Origin: Membranipora membranacea
Lineage: Eukaryota; Bryozoa; Gymnolaemata; Cheilostomatida; Membraniporidae
Direction of reading: 5' to 3'
Assembly (NCBI GenBank): GCA_914767715.1
Contig: OU612075.1
Location: forward strand, 16,680,001 to 16,744,000
Length of the DNA: 64,000 nucleotides
Made by a program: the position numbers and the translations under genes. The notes beneath the pieces are model-generated. The model made no database searches. It saw only the letters and a program-made list of their open reading frames with translations, and was not told the origin of the DNA. This document shows, in pieces, positions 12,242-24,500 of the stretch; position 1 is the stretch's first letter; each line of letters begins with the position of its first letter.

Positions 12242-15200
12242 TTGGATAGTACTTCATCTTCCTCTGAACCTATACTGGTTTTCACAATGAAACCTGAATC
12301 AACTGAGGAACATATCACCCAAGTGCCATATTATCTGGATAAGATAAATGCCATTCAGAAGAAGCTGGATAGTACCTTTAACCAAACATCTACTATAGAG
12401 GTTAAGGGCACTACCAAAAACCCGCAAATAGTGATTGTATGTAACACCGCTGCATTTGAGTGGATCAAAACATCACTACCGAACTTTCTCAAAACTAAAG
12501 ACATTCAAGGTGTGTGTTCTAAGTTAACTGTTGATAAAAGTGGAGCATGTGTTAGTGTTTCGAAAAAGCTAAAGAAAAAAGGAAAAAAAAGTTTATACTA
12601 TCAACTTTTATAATACGACATCCACTATTTTGGTGAATGGAAATTCAGATATTAACTATTTCATGGCTCACTATGAGGAACTCATGTCTAAGATGCCTCA
12701 CCACGATGTTGACGATGCCAACCAGGATGATCAATCAATCTGCCACACAGTTCTGGCATGTGTGAAAAACTATGAAAGAGATAACTTCTCAGACGAAAGT
12801 AATATGGATACATCGATCAATAGTCCATCTTTCACACATAACAAAGATGATGCTGCTGAGCCATCCCTCCCAACTCACCCTGTCCCATCAACTTCATCAA
12901 ACGTTGAAAGTGAGTCATCAAAGGGTTTGCCTTCCCATCCTACCACCCCTTCCCAACAGAGCCCAGTCAAGCACCAGAGCCCAATCAACAATACCGCCAG
13001 TCCTAGATCACCCATCCCCAAAACCTCATCTCCTATTATCCAGTCTGACATAGATATCACTCATGTTCGAACTGCTCTCATAAATTCCTCTCCCATCCAC
13101 CAACAGCTTAAATCTGCAACCTTTAACAGTAGACAAGCTGAGACAGGAATACATGACCAACTCACTCCACCAAACAAATCAAGAGAAAAATCAAGATCTC
13201 CTCTCAATAAATCGATCCCTCCACCGATCTCTGACTTAAGTTCTTACCCGCCAATTTCTTCAACACCTAACAAAATTCTAGACTGCAGTCTAGATATGTG
13301 GAAGGCTTTGAACAAGTCACTGCAGTCAAGAATTCAAGAATTGGAAGAGGTTGTCAATAACCAGGCCCAGATCATCCAACAAATGCAAGAGAGCAGAAAC
13401 AGCGAACCATTAACCAATAACACATTACGTGCACACCTTAACCATTTCTCAGAAACTATGGAGCAGAAAATTAACCATCAACAGTTCTGTGTAAAACAAC
13501 AACTGGAATCTTCTATCAACCAGAAATTTTGAACGTATGCACAGGTTGCTGGAAAAACACAAAGTCACGACACTGGTGCTCATGTTTCCCCCTCCATACC
13601 AACACTACACACTTCCACTCAACAAAACCAGGCAAAACCTTTATCCCGACCATTATTCTTCCAATCCCACGGCAGGCCTTCCCATTTACCACACCATAGT
13701 GGATCACCAAACAATAATACCCTTCACAGCAGAAAGTTAAAACTCAAATCATCCAGTAAGGACCAACACAGCTCAGACCATCCACAGCCAACGCATAGAG
13801 AACCATTTGCACCTGAAAGAAACATTATCGTTAATATCGAGAAAGACTCACCTTTCCATTTAAACTACAACCAAGATATTACTCGACAAGAGATCTGTAA
13901 ACATTATGGTCTAGTGATTGTAGAAAAAATAACGCCATCTAAGTTTAAGTCAGATCATCCAAAACTGGCCATTTAATTTAGAGATACTGCTGCATCTATA
14001 AATATTGTATCGGAATGGAATTGTCTCCTCTTTGGTGGATCGACTGCAAGGAGACCACAAGACCCCAAGACTCAGAATTTAAACTGTGCCATGATGTACA
14101 ATGTCCCTAAAGAAGGCAGTAGCAATGATATAGAGCAAGATTTCAAAGCAGTTTATCCGGAGGCCACTATTGAAAGACTCTCAAAAGGTGGTAAGACCTT
14201 GCGCACTGTGAAGGTAACACGCTATACACAACGGTATACCACCAACATCTTTATTCATATATTGTCACCTATCAGAAAATTCAACTCCAAATGTCTAGTA
14301 ATTTTACTCAAGGCATGAAAGTAGCTCATCTAAATATTAGAGGGCTTACAAGCAAAATCGATGAAGTTAAAAAGATCTTACATGAAAATTATCTTGATAT
14401 TTTTTGTTTATCTGAGACTTTTCTAAATGAGTCCAAATCAAGTTGTTTTTTTCATATATCGAACTATAATATTGTAAGACAGGATAGGAATACTGGTCAA
14501 GGAGGGGGTTTGCTATGCTACATACGTGTTGGTATTTCATTTGAAGAGGTCAATGTTGCGAACCATTCAATGCCTGAGTCAATTACTTTGAAAATCTCCC
14601 AAACCCACTCACAATCTTTTTTAACATGCTTCGTTTATCGCCCACCTAGCGCACTTGTTGATTGGAACCATGTCTTCACTCATTACATCGAGAACAATGT
14701 ATCAATTTGCAGGGAAGTAATCATTTTGGGTGATCTTAATGTTGACCTCAGTCATAACAGCACATTGGTCAGGTGTTTTAGAAATGTCATAAATCCACTT
14801 GGACTTACACAACTAATAAAGGATTTTACAAGAATTGCAGAAAATTCTGAATCTATCATTGATCACATATACACCAACCAACCAGCCAATGTTCGTTCTA
14901 GCTTAGTTCTGAAATACTCTTTAAGTGATCATTTTTTGGTTATGGCAATACAAAAAAGGGTGTTGTGAAATCAGAGCAAAGAATTAAGATAAATTTCAAC
15001 GATTATAGCAAATTTACCGATGAAAATATACACCAATATTTCAGCAATGTTGACTTGCACCAATCTCTATGTTACAGCAACATTAACCATGTCATAGAGA
15101 ATTTCAATGACACTTTCTTAAATTTAACATCAAAACTTATAATACGGAGGACTCGCTATGTCAAATCTGAGGTCCTTCCTATGTGGATTGATGATGAAGT

Positions 15201-16800
15201 GCGTGATCATATGAGACTAAGAGACCAGTATAAATCTCAAAAGTTATGGGATTTTTATAAAACTGAAAGAAACTTAGTCACTCACATGATAAAAAGAAAA
15301 AGTATATGACAAAACTGGTTGAAAATTCCAAAGGCCATAATACCAAATCATGGTGGAATGCGCTAAATATCAGAAACAAAACTAAAACTTACATTGACAA
15401 TGCTGCTATATTTCTAGCATTTTACATCTATCGCTGCGAAGCTATCAAAAGATTTTTCTTTGATTTCTGATTTTTCTAGTACTTTACCAAATTACCACTA
15501 CAAAGGTTTGAAACAATTTCCAAAATTGACAACAGTCTCATTGCATAAGCTTCTAAAATCAATACCCATAGGCAAAAGCACTGGTCCTGACCAGATTTCA
15601 GTTCGGATGTTAAACAAAACATTTGTGGGGTAATGATGGTTAAAATCGCAAGTGTTGTCTCCGTCCGAGGACTGAAAAATATTAGTGCCTTAAGGGCGCG
15701 GCCGCCGTATTCGGCGCCAAGTTGCTCTCAGTTTGCAGGCAGGTCAAAGCACACCTGGGGCGTCATATGAGCCCAGTAGTCAGTAGACCGCAGCGGGATT
15801 CAAACCTACGTAGTTCCAGTGCTCACAGATATTTTCAATAGTATTTTAGATGAAGGAGTATTTCCAAAAGTCTGGAAAATTGCTCGCGTAACCCCTATTT
15901 TTAAGTCAGGGTCAAAAGATGACCCAGGAAATTATAGATCTATATCAGTTTTACCCATTCTTTCTAAGATATTTGAAAAGCATTTGAATATTAATATTCA
16001 GATATTTTACTTGACATCAATATTGGGGTTCCGCAAGGTTCAATACTGGCACCAACTTTATTTCAGATTTATATAAATGACCTACTAAATCTACCTCTCT
16101 CCTCGAACTCTTATGCATATGATACTGTTTTTGTAGCAAGCCATTCTGTTCCCTCTACTTTAGTTCAAATGTGTAATCGAGATTTGTTTTCAATCAACAA
16201 GTGGTGTAAAAATAATCACATGACAATAAATTATAAAAAATTCTTTTGGGGAGGATTCATCATTAAATTTGAAAATTGACAATAACCAAATATTTCAAAG
16301 ACATGAAACTGAACTTCTTGACTCGTTTTCATTGAATGGTCATTGTGAGACTGTTTTGGATAAGGTGTCAAAAAATACAAACTTACTCAAGCTATGCAGA
16401 CCCTACTTGACCACACATTCTGCTAAACAATTTTATTTTCAATTTATTCACTGTTATCTAATTTATGGTATCCATATGTATTACAACTTATGTGCATCAA
16501 ATATCACAAACCCGATTTTCACTCAGCAAAAAAGAGCCTTGAGGATTGTGGCCAATGTTCAACATATACCTTTTTATTTGTCACCTACTAATGACCTATG
16601 TACATCACTTAAAATTTTACCCCTTCCAATACTGAGCAATTATTTTACTTGCATTAAGGGATTTAAGGCCCTGAATAATAGAATATTGACATAGTCTTTT
16701 TTTTTGTTGAATCTTTGTTTGTATCATTTTTCTTTTTTGCCATTTATGTCACATCATGAAAAACATTAGTAATAATGAATTGTTGCTGACAATAAAAGAA
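12242..16800 (+). mobile_element. decayed CR1/Jockey-like LINE, internally deleted and interrupted by a SINE
   Basis: ORF1 remains at about 12242-13532, split by a frame change in an A-rich run near 12590. It is followed by a Ser/Pro-rich stretch and a short coiled-coil-like end. An apurinic endonuclease domain starts with VAHLNIRGL near 14320 and runs to about 14968, then shifts frame. RT pieces follow: a FKSGSKDDPGNYRSIS block near 15900 and a GVPQGSILAP block near 16025. The RT between those blocks is partly missing. The catalytic motif, normally ADD, reads YAYD near 16110, so the first catalytic aspartate is lost. The C-terminal part (LLKLCRPYLTTHSAKQF near 16390) and a 3' tail ending in AATAAAAG near 16790 remain. 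Outer ends are approximate. Confidence 0.85.
15640..15830 (-). mobile_element. tRNA-derived SINE (5'-truncated), inside the LINE
   Basis: This insert interrupts the LINE reading frame between VRMLNKTFVG and LTDIFNSILDEG. It shares AATATTAGTGCCTTAAGGGCG, the TTGCTCTC-GTTTGCAG block and a B-box-like GGTTTGAATCCC (minus strand, 15795-15806) with the fuller SINE at 25.6-25.8 kb. The A-box end is missing here. Limits are approximate. Confidence 0.7.
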
Positions 16801-16849
16801 TATCCATGGTGGCCTGCCCCTTCTATGTTATGGGTATCGGGAAAATGTC

Positions 16850-17720
16850 TACCAGGAGCTTATCTGCTATATCAGACCAAATATCAGACTATTGAAGACA
16901 TCGCCTACTTACAATAAGTCAACAAAACTCAAGAACTGACAACAACTTCAACTCCTCATTACTTAAATCACAGAGGCACACCTTCACAAGAAAACAGATG
17001 ATCAACATGCCAACTGTTTAATCCACCAAAGAGTAGTAAAAACTGCTGAGAACTTTTTAAATGATCAGAATCTTTTATCAGTGCCAAAACAAGAACAGCT
17101 CGATACCATGATAGTTTTATACCAACAAGTATTCGATTTTTAAATGAGCCACCATCAGTCACTTAATTTTGCTCCATCCTTGATGAAAACAACCAATAAA
17201 AATATCATCCTATCTATCTTATCTGTTACAGTAATATTTAATAAATTAAATCAAAACATTTCAACATGTTTTCTATTAATTTAATTTAAAAATAAGACAT
17301 ATTACGATATTTTAAATCAAAAGAGAGAAATAACAGAAAAAAACAATCAGTTACAATAAATACTATTATTAATACGTAATATATTTTCTTGAAGAGATAG
17401 ATTCAACTCAGCAATAGTGACGAGACCTGGTAGTTATTTTATCATGTATACTCACTATCTGTTTTATAAGTCTGATCATTGGGAATAAACTTGTCAAAAT
17501 GTCAAATGTCAAATGATTTGTTTTGGTGTTTTGAACCGTAGTTCTGTATATCATTATATTATCAAATCAAATCTAATACCTCGTGATTTCTTTGTCAAAG
17601 AGGGCCCCCAATAGTTTGAATGAATGAATGAATTTCTGCAGAATCCTTGTTATGTTTCACAACGAACTAGTTGCCAGACTATATATATTGGTTTGGGTAC
17701 TTCAAATTGGAGCCCAGATG
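16850..17720 (+). repeat. orphan duplicate of the 3' flank of the 6-9.8 kb mucin gene
   Basis: Long stretches match 9781-10480 in the same order: an AAAACTCAAGAACTGACAA block, a TTCACAAGAAAACAG block, the TTTTGGTGTTTTGAACCG block and the TATATATTGGTTTGG end. A short insertion lies at about 16990-17220. No coding part of a second mucin gene remains upstream, where the LINE now ends. It is best read as the relic of a tandem gene duplicate whose body was lost or replaced. Confidence 0.8.
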
Positions 17721-18501
17721 AGTATCACTGCTGGAACATTGATCCCAATTCCATTATTCTTAAAATATAACAGATCTCAGGTGCTAAGCAATCCACAGAC
17801 AGGACTGTAAACTAGCTCTGCTTGAGGGAGTTGTTTATTTTGAGGTCTATACACCGCCCCTTGTTATCGCAGGAGCTAAAACATGCTCCTTCAACAGCCG
17901 ATTGGACAAGTTCATCCTTGCCCATGATCATACGTAACTGCCTGTCTATATCAAGTATTAATGTATAAATCATTCCGATTGTGAAACTCAACAGTGAAGT
18001 CACACTCAGCTTAGGAAGTTACCTCCTTACTTTATTTGTCCGTCCAAGAACTATGATAGATTTTTAAACAGGATTTATGCTGAATCTACTCATGTCAGTA
18101 ATTCAGAAGTAAAAACAAATCTTCATTTTGGTCGACCCATTTTATTAATATATTATGATATATAATGTACATTCAATAAGCAGCAGACAAAAAGTTCTAA
18201 AATAAATACCCATCACCGTCGATTACGGAGGCATTAACAACTACTTTCAAAAAACACACACACCATGACACCCTCAGAATAGTGGTAAGATATGATATCT
18301 AACATCAAAACATCAATGATCATATTATGAATAAAGAAATGACTTGAAATGGAGTTCATACCAAATCCTTAAATTTCCCGCAGACATACTTCCTCTTGAG
18401 TACTACGGACGGACAAAACGGACAGATGTTCCTAAGATATCATGTAGGAAAATAGGTTGCCAACTTTCCATATCACAGATAGTTGCTATCCTTTCTTACT
18501 T

Positions 18502-21500
18502 TTACCAGAAATCATCATCTTCCCCTCCTCTACAATGATAAAAGGCCATAAATTAAATTAATGTTGAGTAGATAGAAAAAAGAGCTGGCTCGAAGTACAA
18601 AAAGTAAAGAAATAATAATGTTTGAATAGCAGATAGCCATACACTGTGTCAATGGTTCAAGCATTACTCTAGTATTTATGTAATTGGATTAATTAGAGGA
18701 TATCTTTCTCATGCGCTATGTGCATTCCCAGAGTAGAGTACCGGGGCAGGGGATGACAGATTCTTGGGTTGAAATCTGTTCTGGGATCAGTTAACTGCCT
18801 TGCCCTTGTCAGTGAACTCTTGGAATTCTCCAAACATCTCCATGCCGATTTGCCCCCTTTTAACAGTCAGTCACTCACTACTCAGGCAAAGGTGGTTGGG
18901 GTATGGTTACCAAAAATTAGGTGTATACTTTTGTCCCCCGGCCTATAGTTAAGCTAGAGACAACTGTCCGATTCATATGGTAAATAAGGGATTAGATGAT
19001 ACTCTAGTTATCAGCTGGACCAGAGGCAGTCAAATATCTGCTACAGGGGCAGATCTCAGTAATGATTGTGTTACCAGGTCTGTATTGTTTCAACTCAACT
19101 CTTGTCTGAGTCTCAACTTATTAACAGAATTTGATAATGGAAAAATTCAATCGTTTAGGTTAAGCAAACCCTACATGACCATAAATTCTGCTGTCCAATG
19201 TCACCTATCGATTTATTCACTGATTTTTATTCTCTCCGCGCCAACAAGCACATACCAAGTTATTCCCAGTGTTCAACAAATTTGTTTTCAGTTATCACCT
19301 ACTACAGACTTTGTGCAGAACTTTCTTACAAGAAGTTGGGCCTCGCCACTATCACGCTGGTATTCAACACGTATCACAAAAAGGCTCCAGATAACTTGTC
19401 ACCTTATATCTCCAGCCTTATATGTGAGCTCACATTGAAGTGACCAAATGTGTGTTGACTCTGATAGGATCTCCCATTCAAAGGCAAATCATAACCAACA
19501 CATTTGTATCTAAAGGAGACTCTCATTCGCTCAAACATTTGCTCCAGTCTTTTACATTTTGAAAGAAGGACTATTGCCAAATTCATATGTGCAATGAGCA
19601 TTAATATGATTTTAATCACAACATTTCTTGTTTGCACGTTTTGTCACGGATGATGTTGATGGCAATAAAAGTGTATCTAAGCTGATCTACTGATGATGTT
19701 TTGATGATAAGGGATTTTAGACAGTAAACGAGACCTTATAATAATAACAGAAGGTGTGCTGGTACGGGGTCCCACCTATGAGATAGGAATTTGAGGCCCT
19801 TAGGCAATGTCAGATTGTTACAAAAAGTTTGAGGCTTTTGACCCTTTGGGTTGGTGACCTTGCACTGTGTGGTGCACATTTCACACACGCCGCTTACTTA
19901 CCCATTGGAAGATTTATCAGCCAAAGACAGTTGATCCTCAATGCTTTCACTATTCAGAGGATCATCAAGCTGGTCTGTATGTGCATCTACAGCTGACTTT
20001 GATGGAATCGAGGCAGGCTGTGAAACAAAATCAAATGTGAAAAATTACCAAAATTTTGAAGAAAAAAAGATTTGGTAAATGAGCCAGTGCCATGTCAGGG
20101 TATACTTATAATTCATGCCTGTAAATAAATGTCTATTTGAAAAATTAAAAAAGATAGTTGAATAATAATGAGGGACAGAGGGAACCAGCAAAAGCCAAGG
20201 GTGAGACTCTGCAGATAAAGACAGTATATCTCATCATTGCTTTCTTACCATAATCATCAGTTATGCTTTGTTCTCATAAGACATAATACCTACCTTAGGG
20301 GTTGTGGGCTGTTCCTGTTTCTGTTGTTTTATCATCAGCATATACTTCTGCATGACTGGATCTATTCCACTCATCTCATCCTAAAATAAACATACCATAT
20401 CAATATATGTGTACAGGTGGTAGTTTTACTACAAGTTGTGGAGAGTTTTCTCCTCTTTGACAGGACAAAACACCGAAACGCATAGCCAAGTTAGGCCCGC
20501 ATATGTTTGTTATGGGTATACGGTGGTCCATCCATCAAATGTCACCCTAGTTTTTGTAATACTGCTTTTACTGAAGGCAGGCTTAGGGAGGTGGCATTTG
20601 ACTTAAAAGAACCTGTCACACGTTACACAAAAAGCAAGTAACAATATCTTTAGAATATATTAGCACTGTTGATGAACCGTTTTCCTGTATAGCACCATTT
20701 TTGATGCAAAGCATACCAGTGTCCTACCTTAGGAGGTGATTGAGGTGGAGTTGTCTGTTTCTGGGGCTCCTGTGAGGTAACCTGAGGTTTAGTCTTCCAC
20801 TGATCATCCAGAGATGAAGCTGCAGCAGGTGCCACAGGTGCGGCAGGTGATTTCTGCCACTGTGAATCTAACGACGCTGCAGGCTGATCTGTAGGTTTCT
20901 CTTTGGTTATTGCTGAGGTAGTAGTGGGAGTTTGCCTCCACTGAGTGTCCAGTGATACAGCTGGTGTAGCGGTAGGCTGCTTCCATTGACTATCCAGTGA
21001 CGCTGAAGGCTTGTTACTCCACTGATTATCTAATGATTCCACTGGCTGACTCTCTGTAGCAGGTGGCCGTGAAGCTGTCCCATCATTATCGGCGCTGTGC
21101 TGGGGTAGTGATTCAGCACGTTGAGATTGAGGATCTGTAGCAGCCGAGTGGTGTAGACTGGCGGAGTCAGGTCTGTACGAGGCAGAGGAAGGTTTGTCTG
21201 GTGTAGCTTTACTAAACTGATCAGCCTGACTAAGAGTTTGTTGAGAGATGATGTCCTAAATAAGAGAAAATCTGTGTCTCAGAACAATCACATGAAAATC
21301 TGATCTGTATTGTGAGTCACAAGGTCACCTTTTGGGTACATGATTAACTTCTGTACTTAATTATGGTTGTTGATCTGACAGTCGCAGTGGTCCAGTGTGA
21401 GAAGCTTGAAAGCTGCTTTAATGCAAACAGTAAAAGCTAACGAAGCAACCTTGTTATGCTGATAGAAAAGGAAATGAAATTTGAATCAATCATGAGTTTA

Positions 21501-24500
21501 CCGTCACACCACTAACTGTTTTGTGTGAGGGAGTCAGTCCAGACTCAGTGCTTGTGATTCCGGTGGCAAATCTATCTGTCCTTTTCTCTTCTGGTAGACC
21601 TGTGAACGATAAATCTTACAGATAAGTGACAATTAATAGCATCTGGCATCTAGGTGCAGTTAGATGATGGGAATAGCATAGTAGAAAGTGTAATTTCTTA
21701 TCTGGGGAAAAGTTTGGCGGTCTATATAATGGTTGTCACTTTAACAAACACCAACATAAATCTTATATTAAGATTGAAGAAGGGGGTGAGTCGGTTAGTT
21801 GGTCACAAGCCAAAAAATAGTAAATATCTTCATCAATGCAATTGTTTGACGGCTGTTTGAGAGTCATAAATACGTTATTCATGGCTTGTTGGTTGGGCTA
21901 TTTAACATACAAATACTCTAGACTGGTAACTATTGGCTATTTGATCAAGCCAGGAGTCTTTCCTAATTCAGTGAATTTCCAAAATGCAACATCATTGTGG
22001 TATACACCAGTTCATTTAATTGTATAAAATTTTTGTATGGAAAAACGGAACCTCGCTTATCACAAACTTTTTGTAGTGCCCAGAATTTGACTTTTTTTAA
22101 ACTTTTTTGGATGAGTGGATGTGGGTTCAAAGCTTTTTAATGCTTGCTGCGACCTGTCAGGAAGAAAGTTGTCCTCTCTATGACAAGTTTTCGCAGAATC
22201 GGACACTAGCAGGTAAGAGAAAGAAGATGTAAACAATCTAACCTGTAGCTATGTGTGACTGTTGTGACAAGCTGTACAGAGGCTGTGTATGGTCAGCCCT
22301 AACGCTGTCGTACACAGGAGCGGATGTATATACAGATGGAGGGGTAGCCTCCACATTAAATGCAGGGCTATGTTCTGTCAGCGGTGAGTAAGTGACAGCG
22401 TCTCTGATGGTTACTTTGAGTGGAGATTTAGACACTCTACCACTATGAGCTTGAGCTAACAAAACAAAAATACAATACAGCTGATTGGAATAGGCTTATC
22501 AGTAGAGGTGAGGGGAGGGTTTAAACTGAGTAAGATATACCCATAGACTTAATATACTGAGTATATAAAGACTATGGATATGCATCTGTAAACCTACCCT
22601 CCCTCACATTCTCCAATAATTTAGTATCAAGACTATATAAGACCTTGATGAAGACCACCTTGAGACCAATGCATGTTATAGTCAACAGTTACTTACAATA
22701 AAGTTGTGTCAGATTTGCATGGAAAATAATTCTGACACAATTTTATCATATGTAACTGCCCAACTAAAACATGCATTTGTCTTGGGGTAGTCTTTAAATG
22801 GAAAAATAATATACTATTTTATAAATTTATACACGGTTCATGTACCATTTGATATGTGACATCAGGCCTGAATTCTGACTTACACTGTGTCATAGCACTG
22901 CTTCTAGGTCTGGCTGGTGGAGAGCTTCTAGTCAATGACTTGAAGGCTGAGTGCAGATTCTCTGCCTCATCTGTGAGGTGCTGTAGCCTTTTTCTCGTCT
23001 CTGTAACGATACTCTCCTCGGTGGCTGTTGATATCTCAGCAGAGACATCACCAGCAGAAGCCGACCAATCACCATCCAGTGCTATCTCAGGCGGCAGCAT
23101 AGAATGACGGAATGAGGTATCATAGAACAACTGAGACTGGGGGCGCTTCTGTGGAGATCCGCCCTTTCTCGAGACATGCCCAGTGTCTCCTGTAAATGTA
23201 TATATGATATGTCAGTAAGATAATGAGTTATGCTTAAAGACTTCCCGAAGGCATGTTATAGGCGGGCATATACTTACGATTGAGTTGTGTCAGATTTGCG
23301 TGGTAACAAAATTCAATTCAATAATTCATGTCAAGTAGAGCATTGAGTTCATTCACCATGCAAATCTGACACATCTTTATCATAAGTAACTGCCTGACTA
23401 AACCATGCCTTGGTTTTTGGGTAGAGTTTAAAGGGCAACCAAGGTTTCGCAGCAATGCATTAATGGGTAGCAAATAATGTGCTGGGCAGCATCAGCTTTG
23501 TGCATTACGCGATGCAAAACTCAAAGTAGTTGCTGACTCTAAGCTGGGTAACACTTCAGTTTAGGGGAGGTTCCAAGACTTTGCTGTAATAATTATAGAG
23601 CACAGGCTAAATAATAACAGGAACAGGAAACTGCTATGTGGTATTCTCTTTTAGCTGAGTTTGAGTGCCTGATGGAAGAAATGTTTCACAAGAATTCTGG
23701 CTGAATAATCATCCGAATTATATTTTGTCTTTTTCCCCATGCAGAAGGTGCAATCTGCTATTAATCAATGGCCATCAATGAGAAGTTGTTTGAAACCTTG
23801 GTTGCACTTTAAGTAGAAAAGAAGTATCATAAATACCCGCTGATTATATTTATTAACAGCATTAGATGTCAACTGCTTGAAAAAAATTCAGAAGAACTAA
23901 GTTTGAAGTTGCATTGTCAGAAGGTCGACTAAAACATATAAATTCAGGGCGGCTATTTCCCTGAAGGCCATTAATGCTTTATAAAAATGATCAATGTGTA
24001 CATCAAAGATATAAATATTATGAGCTGTGATTTACGTAAGTGTTTGAAGGGTTTTAATCTTAGTTTATACCAGTTTTACAAACTCAATTTTTACATGTAT
24101 TCCACAATAACCAACATCTGGTAGCCCCCAAAATGACGTATATTACTAGTTTGATTTGTTAGTGCCTCGATTTTCCCATTGCATGCAGAATCTATAAACA
24201 GCCTAAGCTATTAGTGAATTCCTAAAACCCTTTATCACTTGAGAGTTGTTGACATTAAAGTTTTATGTCAGTTTCGTGATGGATGGAAATACCGAGTGTC
24301 AAAATTTCTGTCATTTGACTGCTGAAGACATGTGCTAAGATCTGAGATTTAATTTAGAGTTGTTTTTGTCATTTTGTGCTGGTTCACAGGCTTACTCATA
24401 AGGTCGGAAGGGTTTGTGAGTGTGCCTGTTATGGTGGCACACATAGACTGACTGGCTTCTAACGTCCACACTGATAACGTAATATACTATTGCATGTATA

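Noticed and set aside
12630-13532. Ser/Pro-rich coding region as a host gene
   Set aside because: Its position just before a LINE endonuclease, the preceding LVNG-type motif and the frame change in an A run make it the ORF1 of the LINE.
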